The notes: generated by a model not told the origin, from the letters alone. 64,000 bases of DNA from Rariglobus sp967755175 (GCA_967755175.1 CBRAFO010000002.1:57732-121731); one strand, 5' to 3'; shown: positions 26,744-36,800, counted from the stretch's first letter. Translations and numbers: made by a program.

Positions 26744-27387
26744 CAGCGGATGTAGGATTGAAGTTCTGCCTGTAAAAGCTGCTTCGCGTAATGAAGACGC
26801 GAACGCACCGTGCCCACCGAGCAGTTCATGATCTCGGCGATCTCCTCATGGCTGAGGCCATCTATTTCAAACAAGGTAACCACGGTTCTGTGGGGGATAG
26901 ACAACTTCTGCATGGCTTCGTTCAATTTTTCCTGCAGTTCGCCCACGAACACCTCGCGTTCCACATCCTTCTTGTCGGTCAACTGGTTGATGACTGCCGA
27001 AACCGCAGCGTCTTCATGCACCTTATCGAAGCTGAAAAATGTCCTTAACCTGTTTTTGCGGAGATGCGTAAGAGCGGAATTAATCGCGATCCGATAAAGC
27101 CAGGTGAAAAACGATGACTGGCCCTGAAAACGGTTGATGGACTGAAAGGTCTTGATGAAGGCATCCTGAGTCAAATCAGCCGCGTCCTCGCGATTCGAGG
27201 TCATGTTATAGACCATCGCATAAACCCGCTCGCGGTATTTAAGGATCAGCTGGTCGAACGCGGCCACATCACCCGCTTGCACACGCTGCACCACCATCCA
27301 ATCCGAACCCGCCTCCTGCTGGCGTTCGGGTGACGCCACCAGCGTTTTGGCGAGAGCTTTGGAGGCGACGTTCACAGGAGAAACCAA
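26743..27387 (-). CDS. ECF-type RNA polymerase sigma factor (SigE/RpoE-like)
   Basis: 214 residues: sigma-70 region 2 (about 45-115; VYAMVYNMTSNREDAADLTQ, then FIKTFQSINRFQGQSSFFTW) and region 4 (about 150-205; LSIPHRTVVTLFEIDGLSHE, then EIAEIMNCSVGTVRSRLHYA). The linker between the two regions is charged. It belongs to the RpoE-like ECF group. The downstream overlapping gene is a likely anti-sigma factor, and 28 bp upstream lies a polyprenyl diphosphate synthase gene on the same strand. An envelope-stress role would fit that company, but no target promoter was identified. Confidence 0.92.
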   Translation of the reverse strand: MVSPVNVASKALAKTLVASPERQQEAGSDWMVVQRVQAGDVAAFDQLILKYRERVYAMVYNMTSNREDAADLTQDAFIKTFQSINRFQGQSSFFTWLYRIAINSALTHLRKNRLRTFFSFDKVHEDAAVSAVINQLTDKKDVEREVFVGELQEKLNEAMQKLSIPHRTVVTLFEIDGLSHEEIAEIMNCSVGTVRSRLHYAKQLLQAELQSYIR

Positions 27388-27415
27388 GATGGATTCTTAG
27401 GTTCCAAGCGCAAAC

Positions 27416-28453
27416 CTAGACGCCCGCCGGTGCCCGCAAGTTCCGCACTTGATAACGCAACGTGTCGCACAATTGACGTAACAGTGGCACCGGCGCCAGC
27501 GCTGCATGAGGAGCGAGTGCCGCCTCGGCCTGCGCCAGCTCCGCTTCCACCTCGGCGGACACGATATCGAAGATCCCGAGTTCCACCATCTGTCGGATGC
27601 GCTTTGGCAACTCGGGTTCGCGCCGGTGCAGGATTTCGTCCACAAGCAACGCCCGATCTTCCGCTGGCAAACGCTCCAGCAACGCCAAAAGTGGAAGCGT
27701 GACTTTGCCACTCTGCAAGTCGGTGCCCAAGGTCTTGCCGATGCGTTTCTCTTCGCCAAAAAAATCCGCGAGGTCGTCGTAGATTTGGTAGGCAATTCCC
27801 AAATGCCGACCGAACCGGCTCGCCGCCTCGACGAATGCCGGTGAAAAGCCTCCGAGCTTGCCGCCGAGGAAACACGAAATACGGAAGAGCTCGGCGGTCT
27901 TCAGATCGATAACGCGGAAATAATCCTCGCGAGTAATGTTGGTCGTCCCCCGGCGTAGCGTTTGCACGATCTCGCCGGCGCACACCTTGCGAGTAGAGTC
28001 TGAAACGGCGTGGCAGATTTCCGGCGTAGGAAATTGCGCTGCGAGATGGAGCGCGTGAGCAAAAAGCGCGTCACCGAGAAGCACCGCCGCCTCGGGCCCA
28101 TACTGTCGCGATGCCGTCCGGCGACTGCGGCGCAAGTCCGCCTCGTCCATGATATCGTCATGCACGAGGGTCGCGAGATGCACGAGCTCCACGACCGCCG
28201 CCACCCGCACAAGATCCACCGACGGCGTATCATTGCCGCTCCAGCCGCTCAGGAACACGAGAGCCGGTCGGATGCGCTTGCCAGACGTATCAATGCAGTA
28301 TTCCGCCATCTCGCGGATTTCGGGCTCAAACGCCGTGAGCTGACTGCGCAAGAAAACATCCAACGCGCCCATGTGGGGCTTCAACCGGGCAAACACGGTG
28401 GCGAAGTCCTGTGCGGTCGCTTGTTCGGGAGGATTGATAGTCGTGGCGGACAT
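27416..28453 (-). CDS. long-chain polyprenyl diphosphate synthase
   Basis: 345 residues, trans-isoprenyl diphosphate synthase fold. The first aspartate-rich motif is LVHDDIMDEADLRR and the second YQIYDDLADFFGEEKRIGK; between them lie GDALFAHALHLAAQ and the FRISCFLGGKLGG helix. It resembles octaprenyl/heptaprenyl synthases (IspB/HepT) rather than farnesyl synthase, because small residues precede the first DDxxD. It would make the side chain of menaquinone or ubiquinone. The gene may be co-transcribed with the downstream sigma factor, and it is divergent from the CPBP protease gene. Confidence 0.88.
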   Translation of the reverse strand: MSATTINPPEQATAQDFATVFARLKPHMGALDVFLRSQLTAFEPEIREMAEYCIDTSGKRIRPALVFLSGWSGNDTPSVDLVRVAAVVELVHLATLVHDDIMDEADLRRSRRTASRQYGPEAAVLLGDALFAHALHLAAQFPTPEICHAVSDSTRKVCAGEIVQTLRRGTTNITREDYFRVIDLKTAELFRISCFLGGKLGGFSPAFVEAASRFGRHLGIAYQIYDDLADFFGEEKRIGKTLGTDLQSGKVTLPLLALLERLPAEDRALLVDEILHRREPELPKRIRQMVELGIFDIVSAEVEAELAQAEAALAPHAALAPVPLLRQLCDTLRYQVRNLRAPAGV

Positions 28454-28508
28454 AAACTCCTTGCAGGCTAGGAATGAGCCGACAAATGGCTAACCAATAA
28501 CTCACACC

Positions 28509-29120
28509 ATGAACGATCACCCCGCCGTCCTCGTCCTCATGATTGCCGTCGGCCTGTATGTATTCTCCCTGTGGCGTCAAGATTACCTAGCCCGACGCTC
28601 TGGTCAGCCCAATCCTCGTGCCCTGCCCGGAGCCACGCCTGCATCCATCAAATCCTGTGTGATCGCCGCCCTCGGTGCACTCGTGCTTCTTGCAGGAGAA
28701 ACATGGGGAGAGCTCCACCTCGCCATCAGCCAAGAACAATCGAATATTACCGTGCTGTTCGGTCTCTCTACGTTGGTAGCCGCATTTACTGAGGAACTGA
28801 TTTTCCGCGGCTTCATCGTGATCGACAGCGAGCAAAGCGGACGGCGTTGGGCCGGCATCCTCGGTGCATCGGTAATATTCGCCGCTTTGCACCCCTTCTT
28901 ATGGAAATCGGAGCATGGGGAGTTTACTTGGATATTCACGACCAAGAGCTGGTTCAGCACGACAGTGGTTTTCATCGGCTCGCTGTGGTTTTACGCAATG
29001 CGTTTTGTCTCGTTCAACCCCCAGCGATCCCTGCTTCCCTGTATTGCTGCTCACGTTACCAAAAACATCGGTGTCCTAGCGATCAAAGTAGCCCAAGGCC
29101 ATATAGCCGGCTGGTGGTGA
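28509..29120 (+). CDS. CPBP family intramembrane glutamic endopeptidase
   Basis: 203 residues with several membrane segments. The catalytic motif EELIFRG (EExxxR) lies near residue 98 within FTEELIFRGFIVID, the FxxxH-type second motif is in VIFAALHPFL, and a third His-containing motif IAAHVTKN sits near the C-terminus. These are the marks of the CPBP (CAAX protease and bacteriocin-processing, Rce1-like) family. Bacterial members process peptides or protect against bacteriocins; the substrate here is unknown. Single gene, divergent from the polyprenyl synthase. Confidence 0.88.
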   Translation: MNDHPAVLVLMIAVGLYVFSLWRQDYLARRSGQPNPRALPGATPASIKSCVIAALGALVLLAGETWGELHLAISQEQSNITVLFGLSTLVAAFTEELIFRGFIVIDSEQSGRRWAGILGASVIFAALHPFLWKSEHGEFTWIFTTKSWFSTTVVFIGSLWFYAMRFVSFNPQRSLLPCIAAHVTKNIGVLAIKVAQGHIAGWW

Positions 29121-29133
29121 GCTTGACCCGGTC

Positions 29134-29166
29134 AAAAAAAACGAGGGTGGCTTTTGGCCACCCTCG
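29134..29166 (-). terminator. terminator of the pilMNOPQ operon
   Basis: Perfect 10-bp stem CGAGGGTGGC / GCCACCCTCG (29142-29151 with 29157-29166), 5-nt loop, followed on the minus strand by a T-tract (29134-29141). It lies 30 bp past the secretin stop. Confidence 0.88.
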
Positions 29167-29196
29167 CAAATTCGGCGAACTGCCTGAATTCGATTA

Positions 29197-30702
29197 TTAC
29201 TTCTTATCGGTTTTCTTGTCACCTTGGACAGGCGTCTCCGGCGTATAAATTACTTCATCAGCGCGGAAGCCAGGCAGGTCGGAGCGTTTGAGGTCCGCCG
29301 CCTTGAGTGCGCGTGGATCAAAGACTTCCTGAATCTTCGCGTCTTTTCCACTAATCGTCTTAGCAGTGATGAAGATCAGCAGATTAGTGTTATCGTTGGT
29401 CGGATTATCCGTGCGGAACAGGCGCCCCAAAATCGGAATGGACCCGAGGAATGGAACTTTGCTCTGAGACTGCTTGCTAGAAGACTTGATAAGACCACCG
29501 ATACCCAATGTATGGCCGTCCTCCAAAGAGACTGCGGTCTTCGTCTTGCGGGTGTTGATGATCGGAATGTTTGCACCGCCAGCACCAGCACCCAAGTTAA
29601 CTGGATCGCCCAAATCACTGATCTCGGGTTCGAGCGCCATGCGAATAAATCCCTGGTTATTCACTTGAGGAGTAACCTTCAGATTGATGCCAATGTCCTT
29701 ATATGTAAAGCCACTGATGGCGAAGGCGCCCGTCTGCGCATTATAGGTGTAGTCAGGCAATGGATATTGAAGGCCGATATTGATAGTCGCTTCGGTATTG
29801 TTGAGAGTGACGATCGTCGGATTGGAAACCACACGGGACTTCGTTTTCGTCTGAAGAGCATTCAGGAAAAGCGCAAAATTGGTAGAAGTAAAAGTTGTCG
29901 TATACGGAATAGCAGTGGTTGCTGATGCTTTAAAAATATCGCCAGGGGTCTGTGCAGGCGCTGCTGTCCCGTTATCCTTAAAACTTAGATTTTTAACACC
30001 AACCTGGCTAAGAGAGGACCAGTCAACACCCAAGTTTTTCGTATCGCCGTCAGAAACCTCGATGAACTTAGACTCAATCATCACCTGAGCGGTCTCTTTG
30101 TCCAATTTTTCGATAATAGGACGAATACGGCCCATTCGGGAGGGGCGCTCGGTGATAACTAACGCATTACTGCGCTGATCCACGATAATTTTACCGCCAG
30201 CCGCAGGATCAACCAGCGTATTTACCGTTTTAACGATATCATCCGCCTTAGCATAGTTGATAATAAATATTTCCGTAGAGACAGGTTCCGCCTGAAGGCT
30301 ATCCTGACTGACGATTTTAATTATATTACCATCCTCCACAAACGTGTAACCTATTGGAGAAAGAATTACCTGAAAGATCTGCCGCCAAGTAACTTCACGC
30401 AACTTTAGAGAGGTGCGCCCCTGTAGGGTATCAGGAATAACGAGATTCAACTCAAAAAGATCGGCGACATTCCGAAGAATCGTGCGAATTTCCTCATCAG
30501 GAAAATCCACCGACAAAGTATCCTTACCCTTAGTTGCGACAGCAACAGGAGGAGTGGCCTCTGCAACAACAGCCACAGGATTAGCTGGAGCAGCTACTTC
30601 AGGCTGCGGGATTGCCGAGGCAGGAGATACAGCAGGCTGCTCTTGAGCCGAAATTCGGCCGACAGCGGCAAGTGAGGCCAACAATATTAGACGCGTTCTC
30701 AT
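29197..30702 (-). CDS. pilQ: type IV pilus secretin (PilQ/GspD family)
   Basis: 501 residues with a signal peptide (LILLASLAAVGRISAQ). A secretin/TonB short N-terminal domain follows (FPDEEIRTILRNVADLFELN, about 70-130), then an N1-like domain (IFIINYAKADDIVKTVNTLV). The C-terminal secretin domain has SRVVSNPTIVTLNNTEA, INLKVTPQVNNQGFIRMALE and the closing VPFLGSIPILGRLFR. It forms the outer-membrane pore for the pilus. It is shorter than proteobacterial PilQ because the AMIN domains are absent. Its start overlaps the end of the preceding gene by 4 nt. The C-terminal Lys-rich tail is unusual. Confidence 0.9.
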   Translation of the reverse strand: MRTRLILLASLAAVGRISAQEQPAVSPASAIPQPEVAAPANPVAVVAEATPPVAVATKGKDTLSVDFPDEEIRTILRNVADLFELNLVIPDTLQGRTSLKLREVTWRQIFQVILSPIGYTFVEDGNIIKIVSQDSLQAEPVSTEIFIINYAKADDIVKTVNTLVDPAAGGKIIVDQRSNALVITERPSRMGRIRPIIEKLDKETAQVMIESKFIEVSDGDTKNLGVDWSSLSQVGVKNLSFKDNGTAAPAQTPGDIFKASATTAIPYTTTFTSTNFALFLNALQTKTKSRVVSNPTIVTLNNTEATINIGLQYPLPDYTYNAQTGAFAISGFTYKDIGINLKVTPQVNNQGFIRMALEPEISDLGDPVNLGAGAGGANIPIINTRKTKTAVSLEDGHTLGIGGLIKSSSKQSQSKVPFLGSIPILGRLFRTDNPTNDNTNLLIFITAKTISGKDAKIQEVFDPRALKAADLKRSDLPGFRADEVIYTPETPVQGDKKTDKK

Positions 30703-31190
30703 GGCTTATTTACAGTTACAGATTTGATGGGGCGAGTGATTTCTTCTTTATTCAAACGGAGAGTATAGCTGGTTCGTTCGATACCGCTAAGTTGTAGCTC
30801 ATAGGTAGCGCCTTGGAATACAATTGGGATTGAGTCACCGACTTTAAGCTTTTTTTGACCAAAAAGCAGAATATACGTATCACCAAGCTTCACTGTGCCC
30901 GACGGATTAATATGAGATGCAAGAGCAGCAAGCATATCACGGTCATCCAAGACACTCGATGTAGCCTCGGTTTTTCCCACCCCGCGATCCACAACCGGCC
31001 TAGCCCCATTAAACGGGTCTTTTTGCGCAATCTCCTCAGAGGAGATCTCCGCCGGCTTTGTTGTAAGCAATGCGCGTGCAGTGTCTACTACCTCCATGCG
31101 CTTCTGCGGCGTCGAAATCTCCGAAGCCGTTTGGGCCGGGAGCCCGAAGGGAATGGCCGAAAATATAAGAATGTAGGAAAGGGTTCTCAT
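30699..31190 (-). CDS. small exported pilus-assembly protein, positional PilP
   Basis: 163 residues with a signal peptide ending near FGLPAQ. The C-terminal half (VGDSIPIVFQGATYELQLSG) looks like a small beta domain comparable to the GspC/PilP homology region. A KDPFNGARP segment in the middle resembles the DPF linker motif of PilP proteins. It lies exactly where pilP stands in pilMNOPQ operons, overlapping pilQ by 4 nt. I assign it by position and form, not by strong similarity. It should link the inner-membrane PilN/PilO complex to the secretin. Confidence 0.6.
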   Translation of the reverse strand: MRTLSYILIFSAIPFGLPAQTASEISTPQKRMEVVDTARALLTTKPAEISSEEIAQKDPFNGARPVVDRGVGKTEATSSVLDDRDMLAALASHINPSGTVKLGDTYILLFGQKKLKVGDSIPIVFQGATYELQLSGIERTSYTLRLNKEEITRPIKSVTVNKP

Positions 31191-31735
31191 TGAACTCCAA
31201 GGAAATCAATATTGAGATTGAGCGTAACGCTTGAGTCGCGGGCCGAGGCAACCGCGCTATTAATACGACAGAAATAGGCACCTTGCTCCAAACGCCTCAA
31301 AAAACTCATGACCTGCACAAAGCTTCCCTGCACATTAACAATGTAGTTTAATGGCACGTAAGAGTCCGCCTTGCCCACCACACCGGCCCGCGCCCCCGGA
31401 CGAAGATCGAGGTATTTAATGCCAAATTCAGCCTCCAACTTATAAAAATACTGAAGGTTTTGAGCTAAACCATCAACCGTCAAAGCCCTATCTCTTATCG
31501 CACTATTGGCCTGCACCAAGAAGTTCAACTGATCCTGTAATTGAGCCGAACTAGCGATATTGGCTCGGTATCGACCACTCTCAATCGAATATTTATCAAG
31601 CTCGGCTTGTTGCGTATCAATCAAATCAGAACGGAAATACAAAATTGCCAGGAATATGAGCACAAGGAGCCCAGAAATGACCAATATTGGATATTTTTTT
31701 AAACCACCCGTGATTACTTGTGCATTAATACTCAT
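31187..31735 (-). CDS. pilO: PilO-like inner-membrane pilus-assembly protein
   Basis: 182 residues: short cytosolic N-terminus, one transmembrane helix (YPILVISGLLVLIFLAILYF, about 15-34), a coiled coil (about 40-85) and a C-terminal ferredoxin-like domain (YIVNVQGSFVQVMSFLRRLE). This is the PilO/GspM layout, though the sequence is divergent. It overlaps the next gene by 4 nt and the previous one by 4 nt, so translation is coupled along the operon. Local composition is clearly AT-richer than in flanking housekeeping genes. Confidence 0.75.
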   Translation of the reverse strand: MSINAQVITGGLKKYPILVISGLLVLIFLAILYFRSDLIDTQQAELDKYSIESGRYRANIASSAQLQDQLNFLVQANSAIRDRALTVDGLAQNLQYFYKLEAEFGIKYLDLRPGARAGVVGKADSYVPLNYIVNVQGSFVQVMSFLRRLEQGAYFCRINSAVASARDSSVTLNLNIDFLGVQ

Positions 31736-32376
31736 TTCTTACCTCCAGTCAGATTCCTTGTGGACGCCTTAAGCTTGAGATCGATCACGAATTGAATTTT
31801 TCCGGTGCCAGGATCCCTTACAATATTGGTTAGCGAAACACTTTCGAACACCTTCGTAATTATCTCATTTTTGTGCAGAGAATCAACATAAGCCACCGCA
31901 CGACCACTGGCCTCATCGGCCGCTCCATCAATGCCACCCCGCAGGGTTACTGTATTCGATCGACAATCGATACTATAAAGATGAATTACCGAAGGCAGAG
32001 TCCCGCCCAATTCCAATATCAAATCCGAAGCAACAAACGACTGCGCGGACAAGAACTCCCGTAGTGCCGTTATCTTTGCCTCCTCTTCCTTGAATTTTTT
32101 ATAGGCCGTAATCGACCGATCACTTGCAGGCTTATTTAACTGAATTGAGCTCACAAGGTCAGCCGTATCAGCACGCAATATCCGTAATCCATACTCCTTA
32201 TATCCAGCATAAATCGCTAATGCGCCAACGACAAATATCGCCAGACTGTTCAAGAAAAATGACGTGCGGACAACCTTGGTATCAGGAAGCCGCTCTATAT
32301 TACGGAAGTCAGGATGCCAAGCCGGCACCATCACTGCCGACTTTTTATCATTGGGATTTTTCAGAAACGACAGCAT
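31732..32376 (-). CDS. pilN: PilN-like inner-membrane pilus-assembly protein
   Basis: 214 residues: a roughly 40-residue cytosolic N-terminus, a transmembrane helix (FFLNSLAIFVVGALAIYAGY), a coiled coil and a periplasmic domain (VIHLYSIDCRSNTVTLRGGI) resembling the PilN/GspL C-terminal fold. The N-terminal NPND and NIERLPDTK segment may act as the PilM-binding tail. It overlaps the PilM-like gene by 29 nt and the PilO-like gene by 4 nt. Function is inferred from operon order and topology. Confidence 0.7.
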   Translation of the reverse strand: MLSFLKNPNDKKSAVMVPAWHPDFRNIERLPDTKVVRTSFFLNSLAIFVVGALAIYAGYKEYGLRILRADTADLVSSIQLNKPASDRSITAYKKFKEEEAKITALREFLSAQSFVASDLILELGGTLPSVIHLYSIDCRSNTVTLRGGIDGAADEASGRAVAYVDSLHKNEIITKVFESVSLTNIVRDPGTGKIQFVIDLKLKASTRNLTGGKK

Positions 32377-33397
32377 GATTAGTATACTGAACCATTAAGC
32401 CAAAAAGACCGAGACGGCGGGTATCTTGCGCATTAACAGGCAATGTGTCCGCCAAGGTTATCTGGTGAGATTGCAACCACGCCGGTATATCTGCCTTGAA
32501 AACCGCCACACCGAGGTCTGCGGCGATGGCCCCCTCGAGCCAACTCAGCTTTGACGGCAAAACCGTGCAAGCAACCTGAGCGATCGACTGCCCTGTCTGC
32601 ACTTCATAAAAACCGATTGATGACTGCAGCTCCTTGATCAATTTTTTAATCAACACAGAGCCCATCCCGGTAAAATCGAATGTGTTAGATAAAAATAACT
32701 TACGAGCAGAATCCTCGTCCTTGAGCCCCAGCTCCTTTTGGACAACAGGAATCATTGCATTGAGCCCCTGCTGAATGGGCCGCGATGCCTCCACTCCAGA
32801 GGCCGTTACTATAAATGAGTTCGTCGCCTCCGCTTCAATCTCCAGCATTAATACTGGTGTCTTAACCTTCGCAAAATTCAGATAATTAACCATCGCCCCT
32901 AGGCTAGCCACAGTAGCCAGCTCCATGCTTTCCGGATAAATCCCCGCGTCTAAAAGATCGGTTTGTGTTGAATTAACATCCACAAGGGGCAAACCACAGA
33001 TGAGCGCGTCTTTTTGCGTCGCCTTCACCATATCGTAATCCGTTCCTTGGCTCGGATTAAGAATAGCTAGGGAATATTGATCCGGCTCAATACGTAATTG
33101 CTGAGCAGCAATTTCGTTCAAATACGTAGGCTCTTTCAGCCGCTTGGTCTCAAAAGTCACTTTTCGCACAACCCGCCGAGGAGCATTTACTCCACAGGTC
33201 GTATGCATATGGCCACTTGGGCTCTTGCTCGTCTGCAACGTCCTTACTACTTCAGAAATGGCCGGTTTATCACCGGGCGCACATTCAACAATTTCCTCAA
33301 CGACAAATGGCGCCTCCGATTTGGAAGTCCGGGCAAATAGCACGCAGTAGTCGTTAAAATCGACGAAGAAGTTTTTGGTCTTTGCTGAGAGGAACAT
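32348..33397 (-). CDS. pilM: PilM-like actin-fold ATPase of the pilus machinery
   Basis: 349 residues with no signal or membrane helix, as expected for the cytosolic PilM. Weak actin-like features are seen: an N-terminal strand pair FFVDFNDYCVLFART, a central PVLMLEIEAEATNSFIVTAS stretch equivalent to phosphate-binding strands, and a C-terminal LGVAVFKADIPAW. The classical NIGA motif for PilN binding and strong nucleotide motifs are not evident, so this is a divergent member or a degenerate paralogue. It is the first gene of the operon. Confidence 0.65.
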   Translation of the reverse strand: MFLSAKTKNFFVDFNDYCVLFARTSKSEAPFVVEEIVECAPGDKPAISEVVRTLQTSKSPSGHMHTTCGVNAPRRVVRKVTFETKRLKEPTYLNEIAAQQLRIEPDQYSLAILNPSQGTDYDMVKATQKDALICGLPLVDVNSTQTDLLDAGIYPESMELATVASLGAMVNYLNFAKVKTPVLMLEIEAEATNSFIVTASGVEASRPIQQGLNAMIPVVQKELGLKDEDSARKLFLSNTFDFTGMGSVLIKKLIKELQSSIGFYEVQTGQSIAQVACTVLPSKLSWLEGAIAADLGVAVFKADIPAWLQSHQITLADTLPVNAQDTRRLGLFGLMVQYTNHAVVSEKSQ

Positions 33398-33571
33398 GCG
33401 TCTTGGCGCTGGCCCAGGCCGGCTTTCTTTAGTTATTGGCGATTTAGTGCCAGATAAGTGTCTACTGGTCTGAGCTGTGGACGCTCTTAGTAGAAGCTCC
33501 GCATTTCAAGGTAATTCCCCTTAAGTGATTTCTCCGGGGAGGATTTACTCTTCCTTTAATTGAATCCGCCC

Positions 33572-33607
33572 AAAAAAAACCCGCCTGCTTGGATAAGGAG
33601 GCGGGTT
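33572..33607 (-). terminator. terminator of the bS22-like gene
   Basis: Perfect stem AACCCGCCT / AGGCGGGTT (33578-33586 with 33599-33607) followed on the minus strand by a T-tract (33572-33579). It lies 33 bp past the stop of the small ribosomal protein gene. Confidence 0.88.
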
Positions 33608-33640
33608 AAGCGGGTTGCTAAAAGGAAGGAGGGCTTGGCC

Positions 33641-33742
33641 TTACTTCTGCCACGTGCGTTTCTTATGGCGGTTAGCCTTCAAGCGCTTTTTGCGCTTATG
33701 CTTGTTCATCTGCAGACGGCGTTTCTTTTTGAGGTTGCCCAT
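33641..33742 (-). CDS. bS22/mS38-like small ribosomal protein (AURKAIP1/COX24 domain)
   Basis: A 33-residue, extremely basic protein too short for usual gene callers: MGNLKKKRRLQMNKHKRKK at the start, then KANRHKKRTWQK at the end. The MNKHKRKKRLKANRHKK pattern is the AURKAIP1/COX24 (mS38) signature also found in bS22, a tiny 30S protein of mycobacteria and other phyla. Neighbours support a real transcription unit: it has its own terminator and upstream region, and the surrounding DNA is noncoding in other frames. I rely on family recollection for the ribosomal role. Confidence 0.82.
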   Translation of the reverse strand: MGNLKKKRRLQMNKHKRKKRLKANRHKKRTWQK

Positions 33743-33816
33743 GTGGTATCAGGTTTGAATTGAAAGGTTCGAGTAGAAACCGTCCGTGAAACAGCCTGCG
33801 CCCCCTCCTGTAAAGC

Positions 33817-36800
33817 TCAATCTACCCGAGCCACCTCAACAGTTACCAGCCGCCGCATCGCCGTGATCACCAAAGCACACCGGACTCGCGCCTCCGGCAA
33901 CCCCGTCAACCACGCCGCAGCCTGCCGGTAAATTGACAATTGGCCCGCATAACGCGACTCGACACGGGCCATCTCATCCGGGCCAATCCGGTCGGTTTTA
34001 AAGTCGTAAACAGTCGCACCGAGCACCTTTCCGTCAGATCCATGCGTCAAGACCACGCGATCAAAAACCCCGGTGATCCAAGCTCCGTCGAGCACGATTT
34101 CAAAGGCCCGCTCCCTCCACACTTCGCCTCCGTCGGCCGGCATAGCCCATACTTCGGCCAGCATTGGTTCAGCTAAGCACTTTCGAGCCTCTTCGATCAC
34201 GGACGCTCCCAGCCCGGCGTCATCCCATTTAGCCAAGATCTCCGGTGATGCCCCGCCCCACTCGATGGTCGCCAATGCCGCATGCACCGCCGTGCCAAAG
34301 CTCGCCGCGCTCGTTCCGCCCGCGCCGAACAGTGATGCTCCTGTAACCACTCCGGCTTTCGTCCCCGAAGGCGTCCGCGCTTGATAACGAACCACTTTCA
34401 CTTCTGGAGACAGTATCTTGATGCCCGGAGTTCGCTCGGTCTCGCGATCTCCGACTGTTTCTTGGATCAACGCGACCCGCTCAAACCATGTCGCATCTCC
34501 GTCTGCGAACACGCCATCGCCGCTCCATGCACCCACCCGCACTCCGTCCGCGAGCCCGGCCGTGCCCAGCGTCTCGGCCAGCAATCGAGGAAAATTTGCC
34601 GACACCGACTTCGCACTGACCGGCTTCGTGATCAGATAAAGCCCGCGCTTTGCCCGCGTCATCGCCACGTAAAACAAACACAGTTTTTCGTAAGCTGCAT
34701 CCGCCTCTGCCGCCTCCACGTGAGCGGCCAGCACCGGGTCATTTTCGTGAAACAGCTTGGGCGGAAGGTCCAGCACCCACTCGACCTTGCGCTCCGGTGT
34801 CCGTTGAACGCCGAGCCCCTCCCGACGTCGCGTGGAGAGAGAATTCCCCTCCAAGTCGGGCAACATCACGACGTCGAAGCCCAAGCCCTTCGATTTGTGA
34901 ATCGTCATCACCCGCACGACTGCCGCCGTCTCCGCGTCGCGCACCACGTGTCGCCCAGCGAATTGCACAAACTCCGCCACGTCTCGGCTGCCGGTTTCAT
35001 CGAATAATTGCGCAGCATCCGTCAGCTGTCGCGCACGCCCTCGGCTAAACGCATCGTCCGCAGAGAGGACCGGCTCCAATCGCCGCAGCCACGCCTCCAC
35101 CGTCCGTGCAAACCCCTCTGCATGCACCTGCCCCAGCACGCCCTTCGTTAACGCGTCTCCCTGCCCTAGTCCGGCCGCAGCGAGCGCATCGGCCAGCGGT
35201 GTCATGCGCACATGCTCCCACGCGAACCGGTCACCCGAATGCGCCGCCGCCTGCAACACCGCGAGCACGACCGTGGTTAACGGGTTATCCGTGCATACCT
35301 TCAAGTCTGACGCCGCCACGGCCGGAAGCCCGCCTTCGCGCCGCAGATAATCAGCCAGCCAAGTCGCCGCGTCGTTCGACTGCACCAACACCGCGACCGA
35401 TAAACCGCGCTCCAGCGGATTAATCTCTTGTAGCAAACGCAACGTCAGCGCCGCCCGCGCCTCGTCGTCGTCACCGTGCAGCCACGCCACGTGGCCGCCC
35501 AGTTCCGGCCGAGCGCTCTCATGATCTCGCCACTCGCGCGTCCACGTTTCCGCCGCCGGCACAGGCACCAGCCGCGCCAGCGCCGCAGCGTTGCCAAACA
35601 CCCGGTTCACCGCCGCCACGATCGCCGGTCCCGAACGCCACGATTGATCCAACCGCCCTTCCTCAATCGTCCCGGGCGCGACCGCGTTGTAGTGATCGAA
35701 AATCTCGCGAAACAGCCGTGGATCGCCTCCGCGCCACGCATAGATCGCCTGCTTGACGTCTCCCACGTAAAACAAACTCCGCCGCCCCTCGGGATCCTGA
35801 ACCGCCTCGTCGATCAAGTTGCGCAACACGCTCCACTGCCCGTGGCTCGTGTCTTGAAATTCGTCGAGCAACCAGTGGTCGAACTTCGCGTCCAACCGCC
35901 AGTCAACCAGCAATCGCCCGTCCTTCGCATCGCCGCCGCTCGTCAGTCGCGGCGCGCCACCTTGCCCCGCGAAACCGTGGCCCGCATCCGGCATCAGCAA
36001 ACGCTGCACATCCGCGAACGTCAGCTTGCCCGCCCGCCGCACCAGATCGTGATAAACCACCTCGTAGCCGCGCAACACCGTGTGAATGCCGCGAGTCATC
36101 TCCAGTCGGCGCGCCAGCTCTCCGCCAAACACCGTGCGTGTCAGCGCCGCCAACGCCGCGCATACCTCGGCCGTGAGCGTCTGTTTCTTACGATCAAACT
36201 CCAGCACCGCGTCGCCTTTGAGCAACTCAGCCCAGGCCGCCACCGCCTTTTCCAACACATAAACGAGCTCACGCGGCATCATCGCACCCGGCGACCACAC
36301 CTCAAGCGCCGCCAAAAACTCCAGCCAGCGCCCCAATTGTTTCTCGCCCAGCCCCGCGCCCTCGGCCCAGCAACGCAGCACCGCACTCGCGCCCTTGGCA
36401 TCGCCGGCGGGCTCCAGCCATACCGACTTCTCCGGCCAGATCCGTGCTGAATTCCCCCACGCGCCCTCATCCGGTGCGCTGAGGTAAACCTCTTGGTGCA
36501 GGTCGATAAACTGGTCCAATCGCGCAGCCAGCCGCTTCTCTTCCGCGCCAAACGTCGCGCGCTTAAACGCCTCCACAAACTCTCGCTGCGCATCGTCCAA
36601 CTCTCCGCCGGAACGCGCGAACAACTGCCGCAACACCCGCTGACGCTCCAGCCGCGCACCATGCTCCTGCAAGATCTCAAAATCTCCGCCGAGCCCGAGC
36701 TCCAGCGGAAATGCCCGCACCACCCGCGCAAAAAATCCGTCCAACGTGCCCAGCGATAACCGATGCATCGCGCTCACCATCGCGCGGAGCATCCGCAAGA

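Noticed and set aside
33447..33462. Possible sigma-54 promoter (TGGCAC on the minus strand) upstream of pilM
   Set aside because: The -12 GC is displaced by one base relative to the required spacing and the TTGC element is missing.
33560..33763. Plus-strand 67-codon frame over the bS22-like gene
   Set aside because: It is antisense to a better-supported basic ribosomal mini-protein and runs through its terminator.
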